Origin: Larus michahellis
Lineage: Eukaryota > Chordata > Aves > Charadriiformes > Laridae
Direction: 5' to 3'
Assembly (NCBI RefSeq): GCF_964199755.1
Contig: NC_133898.1
Location: 104,646,847-104,710,846, forward strand
Length of the DNA stretch: 64,000 nt
This document shows, in pieces, positions 24,315-36,737 of this stretch (positions are counted from its first letter, which is position 1; every line of letters starts with the position of its first letter). Both the position numbers and the translations under genes were made by a program. Below the pieces are notes generated by a model. It was not told the origin of the DNA, did no database searches, and saw only the letters and a program-made list of their open reading frames with translations.

Positions 24315-26390
24315 GTAAGTATACACTCTTAGACAGAAGAGAGACACTGATTACTAGTGAAGCAGTTTCAACAGGAAATTCATGTCACCTAAAATCTTTA
24401 GAGAGCCTCAAAGGGCCTTTCCTATCTTGTTCCATAGAATTCCATCCAGAGATGCTTTGCTCTTAACTTCAAGCACACACCCATGATTTTGGTTTCAAAA
24501 GTTAAGACAGATAAATGTGGCCTACAATTTTCCTTTGCATTCTTAATTGGAATAAGAATTTTTGGACATAGTGCCCTGCAGACTTTCTTTGTAGAAAATG
24601 TGTATTTTTAGGTGTACCTGAAATAACCAGAAAGCAATGCATCCCTCAGGAAGCAGAAGTCGCAGTAAAACCTGTACTTGTTGTGGTATAAATTGGGAAG
24701 AAAATGAGACCTGCAGTTCTTCAATGAAGGTGTGGAATATGCTATGGCTCATGATAACATCTGGGACAGAAGAGGCCCTGAGCACTGATCCCCTAAGGAA
24801 AAAGCAGGAATACTTTTTTCTCCTGGAATGAGACTCTGATATGGAACAGGCTGCAAATCTGTGCAAGTGGGGCTATGGCCTAGCTGATAAAAGGCGAAAG
24901 ACAGGAACCTGCAATTGCACTGAAACAGAGCTGTTGTGATAAGCAGGATTAATACTGGCTTCCAGCTGGGTGACTAAGACGGGACCTTTGGAAGAGATGG
25001 TCAGGAAGTTTCCCAGCCAGCAGTGTAGAAAGCTGAGGTCTGATCAAGACCCTGGAAGAACTGTTGGATCCATGCTGAATATCTGATGACACATAAGTCC
25101 CTGCTACTGTGAGACAAAGATCACATGAACTGTAAGGGGGTGTTTGTGTCTGGAGATGGTGAAACGACAGTTGCTGGAAATAACATTTGTTGAGATTTCT
25201 CTCCATGGGGAACAGCGCAGTTCTTATTACTATGAACACTCATTTCAGTTTTCTTCCCCACTGGAAGAACAAGGCTAAAAACAATTCACTGAATGGAGAT
25301 GAAGAAAATAATTTTTGTGAGAAACAGTTTTAATTATTATGGTGGTATGCTAAATACACTTATATGATTTTTAGGCTTTAATCTAAAAATTTCTTCTATT
25401 TCTGTAAAACACAATGATCATGCGAAGCTTGTGCCAGTGTGGTTTATATGTTAGCTGTGACACTGCTGAGAAGAAAAGTTGAAGAAATACATTCAAGTTT
25501 TTTCATTTTTTTTACATAGAAGATTTTTAGGGTCTCACATATGCCTTGAGCTCTTCTTCTGTTGAATGTTGCTAGGCGCCTTTCTTTGATAAGGTTTTAG
25601 AGATGACGAGGTTTAGTACAAGGTGGAAGATTGTCCGATGAAGACTGTAGATGAACCCCTGTAGATTTGCTGACTTGCAGCTGAACACTAATGTTGTTTT
25701 ACTGCAGCTTTTTGTTCTGAACATCCCTTTTCATTAGACTGTTTTAGAAATTCTCAAATTAAAAAGGGTCTACAATACAACTGCTCACATAAGTCTGAAA
25801 TCTCAACTTAAGCTATTGGAGTATATAGTACTAAAAATTGCCCTTTAAAAAAAGGAAGTTGAAATTGTACCCTGTTGAAAAGAGAGTCTCTGCTGTGAGT
25901 TTCAGGTGGAGGGTCAGATCTACTCATCTTCTGGGTTGGTCTCGTTTCCAGTGACAGATTAATCAGTACAGTACTCAGAAATAAGCAGCAATGATCTAAT
26001 TATCTCCATGAAACAGTTCATTCAGCCATTTTTAAGAATACATTGCCATCTGGTGTACAACATTCTGAATTTCTTTGTCTTTACTATTTAAAACCTAATG
26101 TCCTTGAGCAGAAAATCTTCCATCATTTGAAACTAACTTCCTGGAATCAATCTATTGACCTCAATGAGCTAAAACTTATTGCACCTTTTAATGCAAGCGT
26201 GTTCTAAAGGTTTTCTGAACATTTGTGAGTTCACGCAAGGGAAATAATACATTAAATTGTTACAGAGACTACTTGCATTTAGGAGCTATTGGTTCCCTCT
26301 GTGACTGAAATATCTCGTTTTATCTCTAGGATAAGAGGACAGTGAATATAATCCTACAAAAATAAATTGTGTTTATATTAATAAGACAGG

Positions 26391-26410
26391 CACTGCACTG
26401 AGGTGCAGTG
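26391..26410. repeat. perfect inverted repeat, 8-bp stem
   Basis: CACTGCAC (26391-26398) and GTGCAGTG (26403-26410) with a TGAG loop. No adjacent hairpin-RNA context was recognised. Confidence 0.75.
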
Positions 26411-27002
26411 TTCTCACTGGTTGTACCTTGTGCAAAGGGAAGTTTAAAAATAGAGAAGCAGATCTTCACCCCAGATAGATTTTAGGGGATTTTTCACTGG
26501 TTCAAATTAAGTAAAGGTTTGATTCCTAATATCTAGTTTGATTAAATTGTATCTATGTATGTCCAAAAAATGTGGTTAACAGCAGATTTTGAACAGTTAC
26601 TTCCATTTGGTCTTACAATAAGCAGCTCTGAGTTTGTATTAGCTCTTTAGAATATGTCTTCAGCTCTTCCATAAGGGTTGATCAAGGATGATCATGGTGT
26701 TATGAAAGCTAGTAAAGCCAGCTTGTGAAATATTACATTTGTCAAATGGTAGGCGTCATACAACGATATTCCTGCTAAAAATACAGGCAATCTGGAGGGA
26801 AAAAAAAAAAGGCGCACTTAAATGCATATATTTTCTGAAGTGTAAATAAAAATCTAAAGCGTTTTAAAAACAAAGAAGAAACCACACCGCCTCCCACAAT
26901 CCAGTCTACGCCCCACATCCAATTGCATCCAGTCCAATGAGAAATGAAGCAGTCTCTATTTCAAACTTAATTTTGGGATTGTTTCTGAGTATCCATGTAA
27001 AG

Positions 27003-27020
27003 ATATATATATATATATAT
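27003..27020. repeat. (AT)n microsatellite
   Basis: Nine uninterrupted AT dinucleotides; a likely length-variable locus. Confidence 0.95.
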
Positions 27021-28125
27021 TTAACTACTCTAATGAAGCTTTAAAAAGTTGCTTTTTTTTAACAGATGATTTCTAGTTTAGGTAAATTTTAGGTAAACTA
27101 GTAAAGTGACTTTCTGAGAATGGCAGTATACTTGCTGTTCTGTACCTCTAAAATGCCTAGTACGATGGGGTCCAGCTCTCCTTGGTCATGAAGGATTGCC
27201 ATGCTAATAAACATGTTTAATACTAATCGTTCTTATCTTGGGTTTCTGAGGACCTCTTTTTCTCTTCTCATGGAATCTGAGGAACAAACACACGAGGTTA
27301 CTGGGTCAGGCTCTAGTCCTTCTAACAATGAACTTTGATTTGTTTAATTCATCTGTCAGGATTTGTTTAGCTTTACATAATTACTTCCAGGCTTATCTGT
27401 GATAACTTAATGGCTTACTTTTGTTGTGACCTTTTTGGTAAGGTTGTATATAAAAAAAAAAAAAATAAAATGCACTGATTGCTTAAGAGGATGTGGGCAG
27501 TATTATAAAAGACATTTGTTTGATTAAACGGTAATTAAAAAGAGAATGTAATTAAAAATACAGTTATGACCAGCTCTTGTTCAGTATGACGCTTGTGGAG
27601 CTTAAAGGTCAGACTCTGCTGTTGCTTAGAGTGGTTATTACTATTTATTACATGTACGCTAAAGTAAGCACTGCGCAAATGAAAAACTACAAAATAGTTA
27701 TTGCAGTCCCTTTACAAAAAAAATATTGCCCAAGCTGAACTTCTAGTGAATTGCATTTTAAAACTCTTCCCATTTTTCATCCTCAAGTTGCTTGCTGCAG
27801 TCAGGTTGAAACTCGCAGTAGAAAGCTGACCCTTAAAATAATTTTCAACACAAAGGAATGTTTTGGCACATGCTGCAGAAAGCTAGAGTTGCTTTGATTT
27901 TTCTACATTCTGTTTTGGGGTAATTAATACTTCAAGGGAAGCTAGTCCCTGCTGTGTATGAGGGTATAAAGGTATGGTTGCACAAGTGTGGGAAGACAGT
28001 GAACGTTTGCACCTCCTAATAAAAGAAGGAAGACTCCCTAGATCCCCATCTTGCTATGACAGCTCTATCTTATCCCTATTAAACCGTGCTTTGCACCTGA
28101 TTGCTGGTGAGTCAGGAAAATAAGG

Positions 28126-28140
28126 AAAAAAAAAAAAAAA
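28126..28140. repeat. A15 homopolymer
   Basis: Fifteen consecutive A. No retrocopied gene or LINE body was recognised immediately upstream, so it is not clearly a retroposon tail. Confidence 0.9.
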
Positions 28141-30239
28141 CCATGCTACAAATTAGAGGGTTGTTTAATTATAGATGTAAGCAAGAAAAAACTAAAGCTG
28201 TCTGATTAGGCAAAAGAATCAAGAAAAATGTCAGTTTTAAGATCAAGTGCAGTCCTTTATTTCTGCTTCCTCATCAGGATGATTTGCAATATTATCTCTA
28301 ATTCTATCATGACATTATAATTTTTAAATAAGACAGCAATCTGTGTTTTTCCAATTTGCCCATGCAATCATAGCAAGTTAATCAAGGGATAAACTGATGT
28401 ATTTTGTTTTCTCACTGAACTGCCTTTTTCTCTGGGACAGAGGCTAAGGCTGGAAGCCATAAAGTTATGCTTTCTGTTTCCACCCTTTTCTTGTTGGTCA
28501 ATTTTAATAAATTTTAAAAGGCTTATTTTATGAAGCTTCGCAACATATCAAACATGGTTGCAACACCTACATTTAACAATGGTCTCAGAGGAACAGAAAA
28601 TCGAAATGACATGTCCATCCAGAATCTTGTTGCATGAATTGAAAAAACTTCCAGATCTCGGAATGAACTAGTTGTTTTTATTCTTTTAAGTCTTTTCTTC
28701 TTGTTGTTGTTGATATTTTGTTGTTCCTACATAGTTTTCGGGGGTGGGGGTGGGGAATGTTTTTAATTTACTCTCTTCTTTATGTTATCTGTGAATAGTG
28801 GCTATTTGTGCTTCTCTGTCAAAGATTTGTAATCAGCCTTGAATGGCAAGGTAGTTCAATTAATTTATGTTTGGATTTTCAACCAAATAAAAGTCTTAAT
28901 GAATCTGATAACATTAAAAAGAAAAGAACAGCATTTTTTTTCTGCAGGCTTAATGCTAAACTTGGATTCCCTTTTGTGTTTTGCTAGTACAGTTACCTGT
29001 AAATTCATCTTGGTCTATATTTTTAAAGAACTTTAATATTGCAGTGCTGTTCCTAATCTGCTGTGCTTGTGCCAGATCTAGATCTCTCCTCGACTATATT
29101 TCTTCTTCTGGAGTTAAAATCCTAATTCAGGCCAGCTGCTTAGGTAGCTAATGTCTAGGAGTTTTTTAACCAGTGAAAAATAGCAAATAGTAGTAAACAC
29201 TCGCTGTGGATGTGGAAGATGGGCAGTTGAGTCTCAGCTCGAAATCAAGCATGAGCTGTAGCAGCTGGGGCAGGTATTCACATGCCAGATGAATCTCCCA
29301 GATGATTTCTGTGCTGGCCTTTGGCTGTGACTATGCTCTGAACAAGCCTCTAGGTTTGAGCTTCACTAACAAATTGAGTGTTTTCTATAAAGTTGCATCT
29401 GTAAATGACAGTAACTGTACATTTCTTGAGAAGCTCTTTATTGGAAAGTGTACCTTCCTGTGTGACTCAAGGGGACAGCAACTCTGAGACCTAAGTTAAT
29501 GCGACTTTGGCTGTCCCTTCCTTTCTCCCCTGCTCATTTTCTGGTAGGAGAAATATATGATATGAAGTTCAGATGTGAGTATAGAACGGTTTGTTTCATG
29601 TCTTCTTTCCATCTCACGTGCAGAACAGTTGGCTAATCCTGACCTGAGCATTAACTTCTAGCTTTCCAAGCCAACCAAAGCCTTGAGTGAATGCACTTGC
29701 CCCCAGAGCTACCTGGCCACCTGAAAGAGGATCACTCCTAGAAGGAACAGCTGTGGCACGTACAGGGACCTAAAGTTCAGAAATGGGTTTCAGGTGTTTC
29801 TCTTGTCTCTGTTTCAGAATTAGAGAGAGTTCACAAGATGGCCACAGTGGAGAGGGCTGGATAATGCTTTCATACCCCGGGCAGGCATATTTTATCACTC
29901 AGTAGAAATTAGTTCAGCAAGCATATTTGATTATGTTGCTGTTGTTTTTAGGTTTGTTTACTAGATTCAATGTAAATGCTTAGACCATTGCGTCACTTGA
30001 TAAAAGGTGGGTTTGAGCCAGATGGGAACAGTAAATAAATATTTCCCTGATGCTTTTAGTTACTAGGGACCAACATGCAACAAGCACATGCATGGGTAAC
30101 CTTACGCTAGTATTAATTATTTTTTTTTACTGTAGTAAATAATGCTCCAATGTAGGATGTATGATTTCCTTTACTGCTACTTTCAATAGTATAGAAAAAT
30201 AACTACATAAAACCTAGATTAGTATCAATCAGCTCCACT

Positions 30240-30948
30240 AGTCCCCAAGCTACATGGCGTGCTGGTGACCAGGCGCTGGCTGGGGGGGGCTGCGGGGTGG
30301 CCTCTGTGAGGAGAGGCCAGGGCTGCCCCGTGATGAACACAGCTGGTTCCAGACGGCTCCGACTAACCCTGGGGGGCACACAGGGGATGAGAGGAAGAGG
30401 AGGAAATGGAGAAAGGAACAAGAGAGGGAACAGCAATGTCAGAGGAGCAGGAGGTGCTCCATGGTCGAGCAGGCTCACCCCCAGAGGGACTGCAGCCCAT
30501 GGAGGACACAGGCTGGAGCTGAGCCCCATCCCCTGTGCCAGATGTCACCTCACCAAAGGACTGAGTGTGACCTGTGACAAGAACAAGGAGTGAGGGAGGA
30601 GAAGTGACAGGAGGGAAGGAGTGGAGACCAGGTGTCAGGGAGGAGAGGTTCCTGAAGTTGAGCCTGGGAAAGGAGGAGGGGTGGTTTTTTCCCTAGGTGC
30701 TTTGATGTTTGTCTTCTGTGTTTCCCAATACTTGGATCAGTAATTAAATGTTTATTTTAATTGGTGATAAACTAAGTTCCCCAGCTTGAGTCTGTTTTGC
30801 CCATGACGGTGCCTGGTATTTGATCTCCATGTCTTCATCTCACCCCACGAGCTTTCTCACTCCTGTCTGTCCTTTGTCCCACTGGTGGCGGGGAATGAGT
30901 GAGGGGCTGTGTGGGAGCTTGGCTGACAGACAGGGCCAACCTACCACA
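30240..30948 (+). mobile_element. ERVL-like avian LTR
   Basis: GC-rich block whose right end reads GGGCCAACCTACCACA, the terminal signature of a common bird ERV LTR family. Just inside it is the family's 'ttttgcccatgacggtg' segment. The middle has purine-rich 'gaggaagaggagg' and 'agggactgcagcccatgg' blocks also seen in these LTRs. ATTAAA at 30743-30748 could serve as the poly(A) signal. The left boundary is uncertain (about 30226-30280) and no target-site duplication was identified. No internal retroviral genes are next to it, so it is probably a solo LTR. ORFs inside are compositional. Confidence 0.75.
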
Positions 30949-32026
30949 CAAACTCCTCCCTAATGGCTGTTACTGTGACACCAGGGTCTCTTACACCTTG
31001 ATCCTGAAGGTGAGTCCTTGTGGCCAGGACTTGGCCCAGTTCTGAGGTCCGTGAGGGACTTCAGAGAAATAACACCTACCTAGTTGGTGGCATAATAGGA
31101 TGTAACGACCAATTTGGATAGGGCTGAACTGTGATTTTTCATGTTGGGATGTGGATCAGAAATACCTCTTCTCTGCTGAATTCAGAACTCCTGAACTGGC
31201 CCTTCTCTGTGCACAGTCTTTGCGGATTTAAGCTGTAATTTCCTTTCTTGCTTGACTGTGGGAACGTAGAGGAACGCTGTAGGAGCTCTCTTGGTTTCCT
31301 GTCACTTTCCTCCAATAAAAGCGCCCCACACAGCTTTCCAAGGTATGCTTCAAGGTCAGAATTGTGACTGTGTCTGTAAATATAATAATATATTGCATCG
31401 TAGGACTGACAGTTCAGATTTGTTTATGTGAGATAGCTAGTAAACTCCTTTGAAGCCCAGCTAAGAGGAAAACTAATGATCAGCTATGGTACTCTTATAA
31501 TGTCTTCTGGTTTTATTGGAACTACATGTAAGATGCTCATCTCATTATATACTGGAGTAAATACTTTTAAGTTTGGCATCGTGAATGTAATAATCTACAA
31601 GTAACTGGAAGGATTTTTGAAAGTGCTGTACCATTATCTGGAAGAGGTTTTAACCAGTATGTATGTACACTGTATTTTAGTCCTTAGCATTTTGACAGCA
31701 CACCATCTCAGGTGTCTCCTTGAAAATGAAAGTATTACTTTGTATTCTTCCTTCAGATTGTCTGATACTATGGCACTTTTGTCTTTGGTATGTACCTGAT
31801 ATGCTCAACTTTAAGTATACCCTGAAGTACTTCAAGAGATAAAGTTATGGTGTTAAATCCGTCCCATGTTTAAAATCTTCATTTACGGAATACAATATTA
31901 ATGAAAAAAATTCTGGAGAAATACTTATATTAAAGAAGATTTCAGAAGTGAGCCTGTTTTGGTGCTAATTGCATAACAACTACAATTGCTTTTCCAATCA
32001 GTTAACGTATTTTTTACCTTCTGCAG
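30949..32026. other. intergenic, no gene recognised
   Basis: AT-rich, chance ORFs only. It ends in the acceptor-like tract that leads into the open segment at 32027. Confidence 0.5.
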
Positions 32027-32227
32027 AGCAGCGTGGAAGAAGCTTGCCTGAAGGCAGCCTATGAGGCATTTTGCCCACTAGATGGCAGAAGATACTTTGG
32101 ACCAGAATATTCAGCAAGTTATAAAAAAGCTGCAATTACTGGATTTAAATACTGGGATTTGCCCACAACTGCAGAAATTTTAGTTATTAAAAGTAATCCT
32201 GGTGATACATTAACCAGATTCCTTTGA
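32027..32227 (+). CDS. candidate terminal coding exon, unknown protein
   Basis: A TTTTTACCTTCTGCAG acceptor leads straight into a 66-codon open frame that closes with TGA. The encoded stretch (SSVEEACLKAAYEAF at the start, FGPEYSASYKK in the middle, ILVIKSNPGDTLTRFL at the end) is acidic/basic-balanced. Its first codon positions are G-rich, as in real coding DNA and unlike the surrounding AT-rich sequence. AATAAA lies 25 bases after the stop, so it could be a last exon with a very short 3' UTR. There is no ATG in the frame, so upstream exons would be required. I do not recognise the family. An open frame this long is not rare by chance in 64 kb. Confidence 0.27.
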   Translation, partial: SSVEEACLKAAYEAFCPLDGRRYFGPEYSASYKKAAITGFKYWDLPTTAEILVIKSNPGDTLTRFL

Positions 32228-32251
32228 GTATATAGGCTCACTCTCCCTGCA

Positions 32252-32257
32252 AATAAA
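32252..32257 (+). promoter_or_regulatory. possible poly(A) signal AATAAA
   Basis: Canonical hexamer 25 bases after the stop of the open segment ending at 32227. Such hexamers are frequent by chance in AT-rich DNA; its weight comes only from position. Confidence 0.25.
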
Positions 32258-33920
32258 TTTTCAAATTAAATCTCAAAGGTTTGATTACAAAATTCTCTTG
32301 TACTTATGTGGCATTGAAATCATACATGGGTTATAGAAATTTCTATATGACACAAATACATAGAAAAATCTACTTATCCAAAAGAAGCTGCAAAGGTGCA
32401 GTGAAACTGATGCAAATACTATCATTATAAATTTTCCATTATAATATGTATCATGTTTTGAGACTATTTATAATATACTATATATATTTCAAGTGCTTTA
32501 TGTTAGGTAGCATACGGAGTTGCTGTATGGCAAGCTTTTTACCCAGAAATAGTCTTCACTAACATGGCGTTTCATGGTTGTTCAGTTTAATGTGCTTTTG
32601 GTACAACACTGTGACAAAGCAGCAATCCGTGTTTTGCCAGCTCTTCCTAGATCATTTGCAGCTCCAGCAGCTGTAATCTTCACTGAATAATGCAGCAAGT
32701 ATGCACTGCACATATACATAGAAATCCCCCTCTCTCTAGCATACACGCGTGTGTGTAAATATGTATCTGTGCTTTGACTTATTTTTTCCCTAAGTGCTTC
32801 TCTGACCATCAGGCGAATGTTGTAGTTGCTAATGCCATTGTTTACTGTGAATGTTTTCCATAGGACTTTGGCGTCAATAACATCTGCAGGCTGGAAACAC
32901 TGAAAAAAACACCTACCACTCAGGTTAAGGGTGCTAGAATATATTCTGAAATATTTAGTAGAAAGAAAAAGGGTATTGAAGACATTAACTCCAGCAAAAC
33001 TTCCCCTATTGTTTTATACTTGCATAAACAGATGAACTGCTGAGTATCAGTAGAATTTTTCCAAATAGAAAAACACTTGGACCTCAGCTAGTTTGCTTTA
33101 ATTAGCTGTTAACTTAGTTAACTTGTCCTCGTGACTTAAAATATTTCCTAGATATTATGTAGATTGTATATTAATGAGACCAATAGAATCACCCATAGTT
33201 TTAACATTGCCAGTTCTAACCCCCATTTTTCATCCCCTTATGATTTTCTGAACTGTAACACTTCTTCAGGGTAGTATTTTATATCCTGGCTGTGCCTCAG
33301 GCTGAATTTTTTGGAAATTTTTGGCTTGGTTCAGCCATTTCCAAGAGAAAATGAGTTATTTATTCCATGTTTAAAAAAAAAAAAATAAAAAAAGAGATCT
33401 TTTCTTTGAATGACTTGCTGTCTGGTGCTCTGAATTTAGGACTTGAAATTATGCTGAGGAGGAACGGGTAAGAAAAAGCAGTTTAGAGTCAGAATATGAC
33501 CTTTGCTACTCATAGGAAAATCTGTTCCGGGCCTTTGCAAAATCGTGCCTTGCACACAGGCGGTATAATCTCCCTTGGTTTTCGTAGCGAGTGTCTCCAG
33601 AGAGCATACTTATGCCAGAGAGGGGACTCAGCATCCCCGCAGCAGAAGTGAGAATGCTGCCCTCCGTCACTGCTCCCGCGTGTGTCAGGTTGGTGCCTGT
33701 CATGTTTCACAGGTCCCTGAGCACTCGCCAGGTCCACGGGGCTGTGGGCAGAGACGGGAAAGGAGCAGGCTGGATTCATCGCTCCCCATTCCGGACGTCT
33801 GCATCTGTGTCAGCCACTGCGTGCTGCTCCCCGTATAGGCTTTCTTAGGCACAATACATATCATCCCTTTTTAAAGTCTTAAAATGAGCTGCTGCCAGTG
33901 GGTGGGGTAACCTAGCTAAA

Positions 33921-33937
33921 ATATATATATATATATA
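33921..33937. repeat. (AT)n microsatellite
   Basis: Uninterrupted AT dinucleotide run of about 17 bases. Confidence 0.9.
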
Positions 33938-35102
33938 AAATTCTAATCTGGATGAATCTGATCTGACGACTCCAGCGAGAGAACAGGATATGCAGTTCTG
34001 GAGCAGGAAACTGGGGCTGGCTGAGCATAAAGAGGGTGCCTATTCTCAGCATAAATTGGTTTCAGGTACCTTGTTTTGCTCGACAGAGGAGACTTTCTAA
34101 CAGTGCCCAAAGGCACCTCTGTACTTTTGGCATCAGGCACTGTCCCCAGAGTAGCCCCTGCAGCTTAGTGACAATCCTGTCCCCCAGTTCCCGAAAAAAG
34201 CAGTTTCCTTGGCATGCTTGGAGTATGCTGGTCCACCTTGAATAAGAGTTCACTGTTCCTTAAGAACTCCTAAACTACCACAAATGTTTAAGAATGGAAG
34301 AAATCTCTTTTATTCTGTTAAGATAAAGGGCTAAGGATTCATTTGCATGAAAGGAAACAGTTACGGAAAGACAGGGCAGTGATACGCTGCAGGAATTTAA
34401 CTAAGCTGTTTTCTCTCCAGATTGTCCTGAGACTTACGAAGTAGAATGTGCTCTTGTAAGAATTGTCTTGTGCAGAATGAAGCCTGAGAAAACTGCCCTA
34501 ACGCTACCCCAAAACTCCTAAATTCTTACCTTGCATAAAGAACAGAACACAAATGATTTTTCAAAGGATACCCTTCCCTCTATTGCGTAGTTTGAGGAAA
34601 TCCATTGTATTACTTTAAACTACTGAAACCATGTGCTGATACAAGCGAATTATTTTTTAACATCCTAGAGCTCACCCTTTATTTTGGATATTTGAGGGGT
34701 TCTTTTATGCTCTCCTTTCTTCATCTTCTACTAGGCAGAAAATATAAACATTGTGAAATTTGTTTCCCTTGTTTTAACTGATGTCTCTCTTCTTTTGTAG
34801 GAGCAATATGCTGTCTGTTAATTATATTTCTTGAGTTCAACCTTGCCTTCTCAGCTAGCATTTTCAGATTTACTATTTCACAAATCATATATCTCAAGAA
34901 ACAATTATTATATCAACATCTTAATAGCACTCTAGAAATCAGCTTGTCCTCAACAGTTCATAGAGACTAATTAATCTAAATATATTTTATTTCAGAATTG
35001 GAAGAAGATTATCTGGACGGTATAATGCTTCTCTCTGCGCTGCTTTAGGCAACTGTTGCAGTGGGGTCTGTCACACAGAATGGTATCATGGTCTAGAAAT
35101 AC

Positions 35103-35185
35103 CCTTTCTTGTGTATGAAAAGTTGTATATATATATTTTATATACGGATATAAATAACTATCCTTTCTTGTGTATGAAAAGTTGT
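35103..35185. repeat. direct repeat, period 59 bp
   Basis: The 24-base string starting CCTTTCTTGTG and ending AAAAGTTGT is present exactly at 35103-35126 and 35162-35185. Between them is AT-rich sequence (TATATATAT runs). It is a local tandem duplication with decayed spacer. Confidence 0.9.
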
Positions 35186-36713
35186 TTTTATATGTATATC
35201 TAAAGAATTTCATTTAAATGATTGCCCAGACGATTTTTTCCTACTTTTCTATTGCTAAACATAAAACAGAGGAAAAATGTAAAACAAAGGGAAGTGTTAA
35301 CAGTTCCTTCTGTGAAATAGCTTCTTCTGATGACATTTCCAACTGATCTGAGACCTGCTAGAGTTCTGGGCAAGTTAGGGGAGCTGGTAATGCTGCTTTG
35401 TGGTTCTAAGCAGGTTTTAATGCTCTTGCTGATACCATATAAATATTCCAAGAAGACTTACACTTGAAACCGGTTAAAAAATCAGCTGTGTCATTTGGGG
35501 GTATATTTGGGTCTATATTCCCTTTGTTGTTGCTGTAAAAGATAACACAGCGCTCCTTTAAATATACGTTTCCTGTCTCCCATAAAAATCTTGGCTCTTA
35601 GTTTGCTTTCATGTTAGCAGAAGAGATTAGTTCCAAATGACATTAAGAACCAAAGAAGCTCAGCAAATTAAGGTGCCTTGAAAAATCTGTCAAATAAATC
35701 CAATATAATGGATTGTTTGGTCCTGATAGCGAAACAAACCAAACAAAAACAACATCCCATGTCTGCTAAAATTTCGGTATGGTGCTGGAATGGAGGTCAG
35801 AGCTTCCTCGATATGAAAAGGAATCCTGTTACGGGGATAAGTAATCAACCACCTGGGAGAATATAAAACTAAAATGAGAGGTGTCCACGGAGACGCAGCA
35901 GTGCTGCCAAGTTAAAGATTTAAATCCAAATAAAATATTACAGTAGTCTCAGGTGATAGCATCCATAGAAGTTTGGACCTCATTAGGGGAATTGAAAAGC
36001 TTAGAGCTGTTTCCAGTAATAACACTCAATTTAGTTGGTTAAATTAAAGCCAAACTAATCTCCTTTCCATGAAGTGTTTGAGCAAGTTGTAGAAAACTCC
36101 CCCATCAGTTTTCTTGTAGGAGAGAGAGAGAAGTCTCATATAAATAGCGCTGCAAGACTGAACTCAAACTCTTCGCACCAACCTGGCAATTCCCATCTAC
36201 GCTTTGGTGTGGTCATATCTCTTCACTTATTAAACAAATCTAAGACCTCGCTGTTTCATCCTTCATCAGATCTTATAAAATCAAGCTCGTGGAGAGTGTT
36301 TAGGTTCATGAGTGTCAGCTTTGCTCTTGTAAAGAAAGTGGTGAGTTCATGATTTCAACAGAAGCTGATGGAATTTGGTTTGAAGGGACTGGAGTAGAGT
36401 TTTCCTTTTCATGTGGCGTCCTCGGTGTTTTTTCATGTAGTCCTCAGCCGCTTATAAAGATTCTTAGGAAACATTTAACTAGCCAGAATTAAAATGAAGC
36501 GATGACTTTAAAGGAACTATTGAAGTAAGAAACAAAGCATGTTCCATACATTAGAAATTGGTATTAAACTGAAAATGAACCAAACTAAGCAAAAGCTATA
36601 CTTCTTCATAATTCAAGGAATACCAAATACAGAAAATGACTCTGTACAGTGTGTGTGGATATCCTTCAGCAAAGCATTTTTCTATGAACCATGCTCACAA
36701 CAAGTCAGTCAAA

Positions 36714-36737
36714 TTATAAATTCCGGTTATAAATTCC
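36714..36737. repeat. direct repeat TTATAAATTCC x2
   Basis: Two exact 11-base copies at 36714-36724 and 36727-36737. Confidence 0.85.

Larger units (their letters stand above)
20613..30239. other. intergenic, no gene recognised
   Basis: Nearly 10 kb of AT-rich DNA with scattered microsatellites and short chance ORFs. About 23800-24080 and 24540-25240 show ORFs of 75-107 codons on one or both strands, with no domain. Separately listed: exon-like segment at 24259, hairpin at 26391, (AT)n at 27003 and A15 at 28126. Confidence 0.55.

Noticed and set aside
30203..30593. ORFs of 61-108 codons near 30.3 kb
   Set aside because: They lie within the GC-rich ERVL-like LTR, which is noncoding; the frames are compositional.
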